From positions 124,001 to 188,000 of the forward strand of contig JAAXWG010000003.1 in assembly GCA_013350285.1 (NCBI GenBank): DNA of 64,000 nucleotides. Direction: 5' to 3'. Positions 35,133 to 46,227 of the stretch are shown here, piece after piece. Within the stretch, counting starts at the first letter, position 1. Every line of letters begins with the position of its first letter. The notes below the pieces were generated by a model. The model was not told the DNA's origin and did no database searches. It saw only the letters and a list, made by a program, of their open reading frames with translations. Source of the DNA: Candidatus Altimarinota bacterium (lineage in GTDB: Bacteria > Patescibacteriota > Gracilibacteria > BD1-5 > UBA6164). The translations under genes were made by a program, and so were the position numbers.

Positions 35133-36338
35133 ATGAATGAAGAACTTATTAGTACTCCTGCAATGAAGCAGTATTATGAGATAAAAAATGAATATAAGGA
35201 TTGTATTTTATTTTTTCGTATGGGGGATTTTTATGAAATGTTTGATGATGATGCTCATATTGCTCATAATGTCTTGGGAATAGCTATTACGACAAGAAAT
35301 AAAAATGCTTCTTCACCAACTCCACTTGCATGAATTCCTTATCATGCAAAAGAAAAATATCTTCCTCTTCTTATAGGAGCTTGATATAAGGTAGCTATTG
35401 CAGAACAAGTCTCTGATCCAAAACTTAAATGAATTGTAAAAAGAGAAGTTGTGAGAGTTATTACTCCTGCAACACTTCATTTGGAATGAGAAGAATATGA
35501 AAATAATATGTCAACAAGCTTTAGTGTCGCTATTGTTGAAGAAAATTGAAAATATGGAGTAAGTTTTCTTGATTTGACAAATAATTATTGGTTTTGTAGT
35601 GAATTTACAAATTTTGATACAATGTCTTCAGAAATATATAAAATATCTCCTAAAGAAGTAATTTTAGAAAAAAATCTCTTTGAGGATACAAATGTGAGAA
35701 ATCTTTTTGTAAAAAAATTTAATCTCAATATTTATTATTTTGAATCAACAAAAGAAGCAAAGCAAAAGCTTTGCTCTCATTTTTGAGTAAAAAATCTAGA
35801 ATGATTTTGAATAGAACAAAAATTTATTGCTCAAAAGGCATCAAGTCTTCTTTTGGAATATTTGGAATGAAATCAAAAATCAAGTATTGATTTTCTTGAT
35901 AAAATTCATTTTGAAAGTTTTTCTCATTTTTTAGAAATGGATGAATCAACTCTTAAAAATCTTGATATAATTTATAATTTTTCTACAAAATCAAAAACAC
36001 TTGGAACTCTTTTTTGAATCATAAATGAAACAAAAACTTCAGCTTGATCAAGATTTTTGCATCATAGTCTTGTTAAACCACTTAAAAATAAAAAAGAAAT
36101 AGAAAAAAGACAAATTTTTATAGAAGAATTTTTGAAAAATAAGATTTTGTTACAACAGGTACAAGAGCGATTAAAATATATTTCTGATATTGATTCTATT
36201 ATGACAAGACTTGCTCTTTGAAGAAGTAATTGTCGTGATTTACTTCATCTCAAAAAATCACTTCAAATGATAAATGAAATATTTGAGCTTGTAGAAAAAT
36301 CGTGAACTGAAACACTCAAAGAAATATTACTAAAATAA
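35133..36338 (+). CDS. mutS: DNA mismatch repair protein MutS, N-terminal half only
   Basis: A 401-residue protein; complete MutS is about 850. Domain I is intact, including the mismatch-reading Phe33-x-Glu35 in [11 protein letters not shown] and the [26 protein letters not shown] block. The connector domain and the start of the core domain ([40 protein letters not shown]) follow. The frame then meets a real TAA at 36336-36338 just after KEILLK. The rest of the lever, the clamp and the whole ATPase/dimerisation domain are absent, and holA starts 4 bases later. No ATPase half is found in any frame nearby. The product could bind DNA but could not signal. Loss by deletion, a gene split elsewhere, or an assembly join are all possible. 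Confidence 0.85.
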
Positions 36339-36342
36339 TACT

Positions 36343-37290
36343 ATGATATATTTATTTACAGGAAATAATAGCTTTGCTTTGACAGAAGAAATAAAAAAAT
36401 GGAAAAAAGTATTTTTGGAAAAATATGGAGATTTTAATTTAGTTCATATAAAAGATATATTGCTTTTTGATACTCATTTCTTGGTAGAAAATATTGTATG
36501 AAGTAGTCTTTTTTGATGAAAAAAACTTATTATTATAGAAGATTATCCTTTTTCTCCTGAAGTTAAAGAAGATAATTCAGAAAAAGAGATTTTTTTTCTT
36601 GATATTCTTGATAAAATTCCAGAAGAAAATATAGTTGTTTTTGCTGTTGCTAATCCTGATAAAAGGACAAAAATATATAAAAAAATACAAGAACTTGCTC
36701 AAGTAAAAGATTTTTCTTTTGATGATGAAAATGATTTAAAAAAATTTATATTAAAAAGATATGAATGAAAAATAGGGAACTTTGAACTTGATGTACTTAT
36801 ACGATATAAGTCAGCAAATATACAAAAAATTATTGCTGATATAGAAAAACTTCTTCTTACAAAAGAAAAAATAACAAAAGATGATATAGAAAAAAACATT
36901 GTTCCAGAAATAGAAGAAAATATTTTTATGATTGTTGATAATCTTCTCAATAAAAGAAAAGATATTGTCCTAAAAGAAATAAAAAATACTCTCAATTTTA
37001 TAAGTATTTATGCTCTTTATAATTCTCTTTTGGGAAATATACGAAATAGGCTTTATATAGATATGTTTAAATCACTTCATTTTTCTCCTTCGGAAATAAA
37101 AGACTATCTAGGACTTTGAAACAAAGCTTTTCTCATAGGAAAAGTATATCAAATACAATTTGATGAGCTTAAAAAATTGTATCTTGATATGATAGAACTT
37201 GATAAAAAGATGAAATTTTGAAAAATGATAGGAAGTGAAGAGGTAGATTTCTTATATGAAATAGAAAAAATTATTATTAAAGATTTATAG
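36343..37290 (+). CDS. holA: DNA polymerase III delta subunit
   Basis: A 315-residue clamp-loader subunit. It opens with IYLFTGNNSFALTEEIKKWK, a typical HolA start, and has FGGKKLIIIEDYPF, NIVVFAVANPDKRTKIYKK, then a helical region with the SLLGNIRNRLYIDMFKSL segment and a collar domain that ends FLYEIEKIIIKDL. HolA proteins diverge strongly, so the call rests on domain order and length. It begins 4 bases after the truncated mutS and is followed 3 bases later by rlmE. Confidence 0.8.
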
Positions 37291-37293
37291 ATT

Positions 37294-37929
37294 ATGATTC
37301 TCCAACAAAAAAGAAGAAAAAGACCACAACCATTTATTATCAAAGATAAGTATTTTCATAAAGCAAAAAAAGAAGGATTTCGTGCAAGAAGTGTCTTTAA
37401 GCTTGAAGAAATACAAAAAACATTTGAGCTTATACATCCACAGATGAAAGTTTGTGATATAGGAGCAGCTCCTTGAAGTTTTATGCAATTTATAAAAAGA
37501 ATCATAAAAGAATGAGGACTACTTATAGGAATAGATATAAAAAAAATTGATATTATTTGATGAAAAAATATTTATACTTTGGTTCACAATATTTTTGAGT
37601 ATGATACACTCAAACCAAAAATTAGAGAAATACTTTGAAGTGAAGAAAAATTTGATGTGATTACTTCTGATATTGCTCCTAATACGACAGGAAGAAAGGA
37701 TATTGATCAGTATGCAAGTGTAGAACTGAATATAGAAATTTTGAAATTTGGAGATGAATTTTTAAAAAAATGATGAAATCTTTTATTAAAAGTTTTTAAA
37801 TGAGAAGATTTCTCTGATTTAACAAAAGAAATAAAAAAAAGATTTGAAAGATTTATAGAATATAAACCTCTTGCTTGTAGGGATAGAAGTTTTGAGGAGT
37901 ATGTTATTTGTATTAATAAAAAAGATTAA
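37294..37929 (+). CDS. rlmE: 23S rRNA (uridine-2'-O)-methyltransferase RlmE
   Basis: A 211-residue FtsJ-family enzyme that methylates the ribose of a uridine in the 23S A-loop. The catalytic K-D-K-E set is visible: Lys in KAKKEGFRARSVFKLEEI, Asp in TSDIAPN, Lys in LLKVFKGEDF and Glu in RSFEEYVICI. The SAM loop is CDIGAAPGSFMQ, with the second glycine TGA. Length and order match the family. Confidence 0.93.
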
Positions 37930-37931
37930 AT

Positions 37932-38618
37932 ATGGGAATAGGGGAGTTTATTTTTTCTCTTAATGAGTTAGATTATGTTTTTTTTATTGTTGCTTTTATT
38001 TCTGCTTGAAGCTTTGCAATAATAAGTAATGATAAAATTTATAAAATATATTTTTGAATTATTATTGGTTTTCTTCTTTTTCAAATATCAAATCTTGAAA
38101 TAAAAAATCTTCTTCTTATTCCAAAATGAGAAAGTTTGGATACTTATGAAAATTTTTTAATAGAAAATAAAGATTTTGTGCTTTCTTTTTTTACTTGTAT
38201 GATTCCATTTTTTTGACTTTCTTTTAGTCTCAGTAATTCTTTTTCAGTAAAAATAAAATCAAATCTTGCAGAAAATCTTATTTTTTGATTTATTTTTCCT
38301 TTTTTCTTTTTTTGAATTTTTATATTTATTTTACAAAAATCTGCAGTAGAACTTGTTTTTCTCAAAGATATTCTTTGATTTTTTTCTTCTTCATATACTT
38401 ATAAGCTTCTTTCAAAAAATATTCATTTTATTAGTATTTTTCTTCTTTTCTTTTTATTTTATAGATTGATTATTACCTTTTTACTTGCTTTTTTTTGATT
38501 TATTATCCATTCATTTTGAGTCAAGGTTTTGGAAAAATTTTGAGGAAAATGAGCTCATGAAGAAAAAGAAGATGAAGAAGATAATCATCATCATGATGAA
38601 GAAAAACATCATCATTAA
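37932..38618 (+). CDS. Hypothetical membrane protein with His-rich tail
   Basis: A 228-residue protein with about five to six membrane helices and a short cytosolic or external tail ending EEDNHHHDEEKHHH, which holds six histidines and several acids. Such tails bind Zn, Ni or Co in transporters and chaperones, but the membrane part does not match a metal transporter that I recognise. It starts 2 bases after rlmE and ends in a strong terminator. Confidence 0.7.
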
Positions 38619-38635
38619 TAAAAAATTTTTTCATC

Positions 38636-38678
38636 TTTTAAATCCGAACTTCAAAATAAAAAGTTCGGATTTTTATTG
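38636..38678. terminator. Terminator between the His-tailed protein and the second MscS gene
   Basis: AAATCCGAACTT / AAGTTCGGATTT hairpin with a loop of about 8 bases and a T-run after it on the plus strand. It can also serve the convergent minus-strand gene that ends at 38704. Confidence 0.88.
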
Positions 38679-38703
38679 TTATTGTTTGTAATGATAAGAA
38701 AAA

Positions 38704-39891
38704 TTATTTTTTTGCTTTAGGAAAACTTCCATTTTTAACAATGAGTTCTTGAGTTGGAAAAGCCATATCAAGTCCTGCTTTTTCAAAAGATTCTTTTATT
38801 TCAAGATTAATTATTTCTTTTTGTTTAAGATGTTCTACTAAATCATCTATAAGAGAAAAATAAGTTACCATAATATTGAGGGAAAAGTTTCAAAACATAT
38901 CAAAATTTACTCGTATATCATCTGATATAATTCCAAGTTTTTGTTTTTCTTTTAAAATATTTTCTATAATATGTATCCCTTCTTTTACTTTTTCAAGAGT
39001 TGTTGAATAGACAAGTCCAATAGAAAACTCTACTCTTCTATTTTCTCTGACAGAAAAATTTTCAACATTAGAAGTAATAATTGTCTCATTTGGTATCATA
39101 ACTCTATGTCAAAGTCTATCAATGATAGTAAGATATGATAAGCCAATATCTTTTACTACTCCTTCTTTTCCGTTTATATTGATATAATCACCAATATAAA
39201 AAGGTTTATTGAGAATAATTGTTATAGCTCAAAATATATTTGTAAGGCTTTTTTGAGCAGCAAGAGCAAGAGCAAGTCATCAAATTCATGCTCAAGCAAG
39301 AACGGCACTTACATTGTATCCAAATGAAGAAATAACATACATTATACCACTTATCCAAACGACAACGACAAGAACTTGAGTAATAAATTTTATAACAGAA
39401 GAGCTTGGAGATCTAAGCTTGTTTGAAACTTTAAATTGTTTTTCAAGTACGAGTCTGATAAATCAAGCAAGAAAATAACAAATAACAACAATAAGAAGAA
39501 TAAGTAATATTTTATTTGTTATAGGAGTGATAAATTTATCTTTTTTGATAAAAAATATAAAAGCATATATTCCGGTACATATTTTTACGAGATTTGTAAA
39601 TTTTATAATAAATCTTCCAAGAGATGACTCTAGTTTTTTTGTATTAAAAAAATAAAGTATTTTCTTTCCTATTTTTTGAATAATTTTTTGTCATATTTCA
39701 AAAAGAGAAATTACAAGAAAAAAAGCAACAAGGGCATTAAAATAAGAGTAAGCAAGAGTAAAATCATAAAAAGTATAATTTGTAATAAAAGCATCTATCG
39801 AGGATCTTTTAATATAGTAAAATACAAAATAAGTAATTTCAAAAATAAGGAAAAGGAAGTTTTTTATCATAGTGAGCATTTTTTCTTTCAT
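38704..39891 (-). CDS. MscS-family mechanosensitive channel
   Basis: A 395-residue channel. About five membrane helices precede the pore helix GYNVSAVLAGAGIGGLALAL, whose Gly/Ala pattern is classic MscS; the continuing AAQKSLTNIFGAITIILNKP and the beta domain FYIGDYINVNGKEGVVKDIG with MIPNETIITSNVENFS complete the core. It should gate turgor-driven efflux on hypo-osmotic shock. It is monocistronic and more conventional than the channel at 30394. Confidence 0.93.
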
Positions 39892-40066
39892 AATTTATAA
39901 ATAATTAATTGCTATTATACAAAAAATAAAAGAAAGTCTAAGAATAAGTTTTTAAATGAGCTTGAAAATTCCTATTTATTATTTTCTAATAAAAAATATT
40001 GACAAATAAATATTTCAATTATAATAAAATTTACTTTTTAAAAAATTAATATTTAATTAATAAAAT

Positions 40067-41245
40067 ATGGGTGAGAAATTAAAACAATCTTGATCGTTTT
40101 ATCAAGAAGAAGATACAGTTAAAGGAATTTATATAAATGTTTTTTTTCATGAAGATCATCAAAAATATGAAATTGAATTGAGTAGAAAAAATTGAGAAGA
40201 ATGAGAACAACCATTACCTATAATTATTAGTAATGATTATGAAGAATGAAAAAATATAGAACTTGCTCAAAAATTTTTTAAAGAAGCTGTAAAATTAGCT
40301 CAAGAATGAAGATCTCTCCAAGAAATTTTTGAAGTACTTGAAAAAAAGAGAGATACTAATGAAGAAGTTAATACAGTCGTTGATGATTGAAAAAAAGAAA
40401 TTGAAAAAGTTGTTTATTGAGAAAAAGAAAAAAAGTCACATTGGTTAGAAACTAAATTTTTATGAGAAAATCCATCAGATGAGGATATATTAAACTATTT
40501 ATATAAATTAATTTATTGAGTAGAAACAGATAAAAGAATTAAAAATTTTATTATAAGTTTTGCAAGAAGATATCCTCAAGCTAATTGAGAAATATTAAGA
40601 TTGGTATATGATATTTGAAGAAAATGAGAGATAACATCTATTGGATTGTCAGATTATTTAGGAAGAAAAAAAGCTAGTTTTTTCCTTTTTATGCTTCATT
40701 TCACAGACTTAGCAGCAAGTATTATAGATGATATAGATGAGGATTCAAATTTAGAAACCTTTTTACAAGGGTATTTTAAAAATAATACATTATTGAGTGA
40801 TGATGAACAAGCTGGAAATTTGTCAAGTTATCAGTGGAAACTTCCTACTTTAAGATATTATGGTATTTGAGATAAAAATGTTACAACAATAGGAATTTTT
40901 AATAAAATAATAAAAGAGAAATATGATGAATTTATCAAAAAAGTTTTAATTCTCAATGAACCAAAAGAAAAATTAGCAAAACTTATATTACAAAAATTTT
41001 GAAACCAAGATATACCAGAACATAGTCCAATTTTTTGAGCAATAGTTCAGTTATTACAATGAAAGAAATTTGAAAATATTTCAATGTGATGATTTGAGGA
41101 ACTTGAAAATGGAGTTTTAGAAAATAGTATGAAAAATTATTGAATTCCAATAACAATAGAAGGATTAGAAAAGTTTTTAATAAATGAAGATAAACATGAA
41201 AAAGAAGAAGAAGATAAATCAATTTCTTTTTATTCAATACCATAA
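40067..41245 (+). CDS. Hypothetical protein
   Basis: A 392-residue soluble protein that I do not recognise. It is acidic at the N-terminus (residues 1-30), has a helical middle (ELAQKFFKEAVKLAQEGRSL), and a segment RKKASFFLFMLHFTDLAASI followed by IDDIDEDS. The acidic IDDIDED word is too short to assign an isoprenoid-synthase fold. The C-terminus is charged (EDKHEKEEEDKS). It stands alone between two minus-strand genes, with a 175-base AT-rich leader that shows nothing further. Confidence 0.65.
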
Positions 41246-41301
41246 TCAGCAGAAGCAAGGAATTTTGCGGATAATTTAGATAAAAGAACTCAATATCTTC
41301 T

Positions 41302-41613
41302 CTAGAATTTCCCATTCCTCTCTCTCACCCACGATAAAAAATCATCATCAGGAGCAAGCTTGTTGATGATTTTTTTTCAGCATTTTTTACAAGTATGTTC
41401 TATCATATAGCCTTTGTTTTTTTTGTAATCAATTCAAGAGGGAAGCATAATTCATTTACAAAGTGAAGCTCTATCTCAAGGAAAAGAGTCATCAAGATGT
41501 TTTGAAAAAAGACAAAAAGGACAATGATTTCTTGCACTTCATAGTGGATGTTTATTTACTTTTTTTCCACAATTTTCACAAATAAATTCCTCATTTCTCA
41601 TTATAAAAGCCAT
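41302..41613 (-). CDS. RNHCP domain zinc-ribbon protein
   Basis: A 103-residue protein. The pattern FICENCGKKVN, then SARNHCPFCLFSKHLDD, GDRASLCKGIMLPSG and a second CKKCGKK matches the RNHCP family, named for its core motif. Seven cysteines suggest two zinc sites. The function of the family is unknown. Under the standard code the gene is invisible because at least four glycines are TGA. It lies downstream of mraY's 3' end on the same strand. Confidence 0.9.
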
Positions 41614-41660
41614 AAAAAAATTAGTAGTAATTAATTTTTAAAAAAAGAAAAATTTTACTA

Positions 41661-42722
41661 TTATTGAAGTTTATAAAAAATCATACCAACAATGGCAAGA
41701 ATAACTCCAATAAGCCAAAGACGAAAAACTACTGTTTCTTCACTCCAGCCAATTGCTTCAAGATGATGATGAAAAGGAGCAATACGAAAAACTTTTTTTC
41801 CTTTTCTGAGTTTTTTACTTGTGAGCTGAATAATAACTGAAAGTGTTTCAAAAATGAATAAAGCACCAATAATAATAAGAACAAAAAGAGTATTTGTAAT
41901 CATTGCCATGATCCCGAGATTTGCACCAAGTGCGAGACTTCCTATATCTCCCATATAAAATTGAGCTGGTTTTACATTGAACCACAAAAAAGCAATGAGC
42001 ATTCCTATGATAGTCAAACAAAGAGCAGAAAGAAGAAAAAGTCATTGATCATAACTAATATAAGCATAAACAGAATAAGAAAAAAGTAAAAGTCATCCAC
42101 TGAGTCCATCAAGCCCATCAGTAATATTGACACTATTTGCTGTTGCAAGAATAATAAAAATAAAAAGAGGGATAAAATATATACCAAGTTCTATACTTTG
42201 TTCAAAAGGAATTTTCAAGGTTCTTACATAATTTCAAGCTCCATCCATTACATTCCAACCAAGCTTATAATAAAACCACAAAGCTCAAAGAGTAGCAAAA
42301 ATAAAAAGTCCTATCAGTTTTACTTTTACACTCATTCCTTTTGCTCATCCTACATTTTTTATATTCATATAATCATCTATTCCTCCGAGAAGTCCTATAC
42401 TTGTAAGGGTAAAAAGGGAAAGATAGGTTTCTTTTTGATTTAAAAGAGAATTATTTATAAGTCCTAATTTTTGAAATATAACACTCATCAAGACCATAAA
42501 AAATACTACAACAAGTATTATACCTCCTCACATTGTTGGAGTTCAAGTTTTTTTTTCATGAAGTTTCATAAATTCAAGAGCTTTTCCTATGGTAGCATTT
42601 TCTCGTATTTGTTTTCCGATTTTAAGTTTTTTAAGAAGCTCTATATAGTAAGGAATAATAAAAATTCCTATTGTTGTCGTTGCGAGTCAAAAGGAAAATA
42701 TCAAAATTAAATTTGCATTCAT
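41661..42722 (-). CDS. mraY: Phospho-MurNAc-pentapeptide translocase MraY
   Basis: A 353-residue membrane enzyme that makes lipid I from UDP-MurNAc-pentapeptide and undecaprenyl phosphate. Motifs: KKTGTPTMWGGIILV, LGGIDDYMNIKN (with the catalytic Asp pair), NSVNITDGLDGLSGG, FYMGDIGSLALGANLG, and RIAPFHHHLEAIGW with the HHH lid. About ten membrane helices. It is separated from murF and ddl here, so the peptidoglycan genes are scattered. Confidence 0.96.
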
Positions 42723-42865
42723 GAAATTAAAAAATAGTAATTAATGTTTCTTCAGTTTATAGACTTCTTTAAGTTTGTAAAGATTTTTTTCATAAGAGAA
42801 AAGTTTGCTTTTTTAAAAAATTCAATAGTCTTTCTTAGAAAAATTATCTTTTTAGTAAAAAATTT

Positions 42866-43543
42866 ATGGAACTCATAAAGGCTATATTTACTGCTATGAA
42901 AGAAGAAGCAGATATTATAATAAAAAAATATGATTTAAAAGAAGTGAAAAAACTTTCAAATATTATTATTTATGAAGGATATAGGGAAGAAGATGAAAAA
43001 ATTGTGCTTGTTGTTTCTGGTATAGGAAAAGTACAAATGGCAATAGGAGTATCATATATATTTGAAAATTATGATGTTTTTAAAGTTATAAATATTGGAA
43101 TAGCTGGAAATATTGGGTGGGATGATTTGAAAGTAGGAGATGTGGTTTTGCCAAATACTTTTATTCAGCATGATGCTTATCTTCCTTCAAAATCAGAAGA
43201 ATTTGATTATCTCAAAGCTCCTATTTTTCTTGATTATGCTATTTGAGAAAATCTTGATTTGAAAAAATTTTGACTTATTATGAATGGGATTTGTATTACT
43301 GGAGATCAATTTATAGATGATGAAGAAAAAATGAGGACTCTCAAAGAAAATTTTTGAGAATGTATTGTTGATATGGAAGCTTTTTCTCTTTTGTCTGTTG
43401 CGAGAGAGTTTGATGCTCTTGAAAAATGTGTAGTTATAAAATGAATTAGTGATGGAGCAGATGCAGATGCAAAAGATGCTCATATGAATAATCTTGAATT
43501 TGCTATGAATAATAGCATTATTATACTTGATTCTATTTTGTAG
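42866..43543 (+). CDS. mtnN: 5'-methylthioadenosine/S-adenosylhomocysteine nucleosidase family protein
   Basis: A 225-residue nucleoside phosphorylase/nucleosidase fold enzyme. IFTAMKEEADIIIKKY matches the N-terminal Glu of MTAN (AMxxEa), VVSGIGKVQMAIG the phosphate/nucleophile loop, CIVDMEAFSLLSVARE the ribose-binding Met-Glu, and IKGISDGADA the catalytic-Asp region. This would cleave adenine from methylthioadenosine and S-adenosylhomocysteine made by SAM enzymes such as RimO and RlmE. Purine phosphorylase activity is an alternative. The stop is TAG. Confidence 0.85.
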
Positions 43544-43554
43544 AGTTAGGAAGT

Positions 43555-43914
43555 TTATTTTTTAACTCATAAAAATCATTCAAAATGAATTTGGGGATTA
43601 TTTATATCATATATATCTAAAACTTTATACTTTCCTCTTGTCCATATTTCTCAATTGATATTAAAATGAGTTGCTTCTAAAATTCTTATAGAGGCATAAG
43701 GTCTACTTAAATTTGAATTTCCTTTTGTTTTTATAAGAGGAATTGCTTCATCTTCTAAAAGGTAATAATTTCTTTGTCACTTTTTTAAAAAATCGTATAT
43801 TTTTCAACTTTCTAATTTTTCAGGAAAGCACTCTTCCTTTTTTCTTTCTCAATTTTTAAAATATGATATATCTCTTAAAGCTAAATCAGGATTAAATTCT
43901 ACAAGTATTCACAT
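43555..43914 (-). CDS. Hypothetical protein
   Basis: A 119-residue protein of unknown function, readable only with TGA as glycine (six or more positions). It is compact and mixed in composition, with ECFPEKLESGKIYDFLKKG and RPYASIRILEATHFNING, and has no signal or membrane segment. It starts 19 bases after the reductase gene on the same strand and is probably cotranscribed with it. Confidence 0.6.
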
Positions 43915-43933
43915 AAATAACTATTAAAAAATA

Positions 43934-44608
43934 TTAAAACTTTTCCGTAAATAATTGTTCTTGTTTTATTCCAAGTTCTAAAAGTTTTTCTTCTACACTT
44001 TCTATCATATCATGATTTCAACAGATATAAAATTCTTCAAAATTTGCTATATTTTCTTTTGTAAGAAAATTTGTAATTCTTCATGATTCATAATTTTCTT
44101 TTTCTTCACGAGAGAGATAGATTTTGTAATCAAAATTATTATTTTCCTTTTTTAATATATTTAATCTATCTTCCAAAAAGATATCTTTTTCTTCTCTGAC
44201 TCAAAAAATAAGCTTTAATTCACAAGAAAGCTTCTCTTTCAAACTTCAAAGTATTTGAAAATAAAGAGGAACAAAACCAGTTCCTGTACATAAAAAAAGT
44301 TTATTTTTTTCAGTTTTATGAAGTATAAAATGTCAAGCTGGACCTACTGCTTTATATGTTGTTCCGATTTTTGTATCACATATTTCTTTACTTCCACCTC
44401 TTCATTCTTCTAATCTCTTTATTATAAAAAAATAATTTTCCCCGTCAGAATCAAGTATAGAATAAGCTCTTCCTCAACTTTTTGGAAGTAAAAAAGTCAT
44501 AAATTGACCACAAAGAGGAATTTTTTTATTATTTTCTCTTTTAAAATTAAGAAGAAATATATCTTCTGTAAGTTTTTCTTTTTGTATAAGAATAAAATTT
44601 TCAAGCAT
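43934..44608 (-). CDS. FAD/NAD(P)-binding ferredoxin reductase-like oxidoreductase
   Basis: A 224-residue FNR-fold protein. The FAD motif is GGRAYSILDSDGENYFFIIK (RxYS form), the NAD(P)-binding loop LCTGTGFVPLYFQIL, and the C-terminal YICGNHDMIESVEEKLLELG matches the nicotinamide-side motif CG-x-x-x-M. There is no iron-sulfur domain, so it is a stand-alone reductase that would pass electrons between NAD(P)H and a flavodoxin, ferredoxin or other acceptor. No acceptor gene is adjacent. Confidence 0.88.
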
Positions 44609-44743
44609 CAAAAAAATTTCAAAAATTATTTTTTTTGATTATATAAAGTATAGAAATAATTGCAAAGATTTTCAAAAAAAGATAAATTTTACATTCATTT
44701 TTATTTTATTATTATCTTTTAAAATTTAATAAAACAAAATACT

Positions 44744-46033
44744 ATGAAAAAAATATATCTTATTGATGGAAATTCTTTTATTTATCGTATGTTTTTTGCT
44801 CTCCCAGAGTTTAGTACTTCTGCTTGAAAGATAGTAAATGCTACTTATTGAATAGCAAAATTTTTTGTAGGTCAGCTTATAAAAGAAAATCCTGATTATC
44901 TTATTTTTATACGAGATGCAAAAGGTAAAAATTTTCGTCATGACTTATTTGCTGATTATAAAGCAACAAGAGATAGAATGCCTGATAATTTGAGAGAACA
45001 ATTACAAGATATAAATACTCTTGTAGAAACTATGGGCTTAAAAGTAATAGAAGAACCTTGATATGAGGCCGATGATATTATTGGAAGTATGGCAAAAAAA
45101 TATAGTGATGATTATGAAATTTATATTTTGACAGGAGATAAAGATCTCTATGCATTGGTAAATGAAAAAGTAAAAATTTATGATACTCTTAAAAAAAAGA
45201 TTTTTTGACTCAAAGAAACAAAAGAAAAATTTGAAATAGAGGCTTGTTTTGTAAGTGATTATCTCGCAATAGTTTGAGATAGTTCTGATAATATTCCTTG
45301 AATTTCTTGAATTTGACCAAAAAAAGCAGTTGTGCTTATCAATGATTTTTGAAATCTTGAAAATATATATGAAGTAATAAAAAAATTAGAATCTTGAGAA
45401 ACAATAGAAATGAGTGATGAGGCAAAAAAAGTTTTGTCTGGAAAAACTCTTGAAAAAATAAAAGAGGGAAGAGAAGTAGCTTTTTTATCAAAAAAACTTG
45501 CAACTCTTGATACAGATGTAAATATGTCTCATTTTCATCTTGATGATTTTATTTTTCATAAAGATAAAATTCTTTCTTCTGAAGTAAAAAAACTTTTTAA
45601 AGAGTTTGAATTTTATAGTCTTATAGAATGAGAAAAAAATGAAGATGAAAAAAAATGGGAAGATATGAATCTTAAAGTACAAATAATTGCGGATAATGAA
45701 TGACTTGAAGAACTTGAAAAAATAATCAAAAATTACAAAGAAATAGTACTTGATACGGAGACAACAAGTCTCAACACCATGGAGGCAGAGCTTGTATGAG
45801 TTTCTATTTTTTTAGATGAGAGTCACATATATTATATAAATTTTCTTCATTCTGGACCTTCTATTTCTCGTGAAAAATGAAAACAATTTTTAAGAAATAT
45901 TTTGGAAAGTGATACAATAATTATCGGACATAATTTGAAATATGATTTAGAAATTATAGAAAATTTTTTAGATACTGATAAAAATATAAATAAAGAAGAA
46001 AAAAATTATAAGAAACAAGCAAGTTTGTTTTAA
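44744..46033 (+). CDS. polA: DNA polymerase I, 5' nuclease and partial 3'-5' exonuclease only
   Basis: A 429-residue protein; complete Pol I is roughly 850-930. The 5'-nuclease domain (1 to about 300) is intact: LIDGNSFIYRMFFALPEF, YKATRDRMPDNLREQ, YEADDIIGSMAKKYS, LTGDKDLYALV and the helix-hairpin-helix GDSSDNIPGISGIGPKKAV. A 3'-5' exonuclease-like domain begins with Exo I Asp337-Thr-Glu339 (VLDTETTSLN) and Exo II GHNLKYDLEII. It ends at KKQASLF and TAA before Exo III and the whole polymerase domain. The stop codon lies inside the left arm of an inverted-repeat element (46028-46147). The next gene is htpX. The 5' nuclease could still work; polymerase activity could not. Confidence 0.88.
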
Positions 46034-46147
46034 GGAAGGTTTGAAAAACTAAAATCCTTCATTTTTTAAAAATGAATTTCTCTATTTTAATAGATTCCTG
46101 CCTTCGCAGAAATGACAAAAAGTTAGTTTTTTAGAGTTTCCTTAAAT
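46028..46147. mobile_element. MITE-like inverted-repeat element at the broken end of polA
   Basis: The left arm TTTAAGGAAGGTTTGAAAAA (46028-46047, continuing CTAA) and the right arm read in reverse, TTTAAGGAAACTCTAAAAAA (46147 downward, continuing CTAA), agree at 18 of 24 positions, with nine identical bases at each end of the arm. Between them is a locally GC-rich palindrome, TTCCTGCCTTCGCAGAAA (46094-46111). There is no coding capacity. Size, terminal inverted repeats and the lack of a gene fit a miniature element. No clear target-site duplication is seen. Confidence 0.6.
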
Positions 46148-46227
46148 AAAATATTATTTTTTTGTAAATGCTAAAAGCTTTGACAATAGAAAAATAAAAA
46201 TACAATATATCTTAAATTATATTTTAA

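Noticed and set aside
36336-36338. MutS stop as an artefact of UGA recoding
   Set aside because: The codon is TAA, a stop in this code, and no frame continues the MutS C-terminus downstream.
40740-40770. IDDIDEDS of the orphan at 40067 as an isoprenoid synthase Asp-rich motif
   Set aside because: The second motif and the helical context seen in the 4187-5164 protein are missing.
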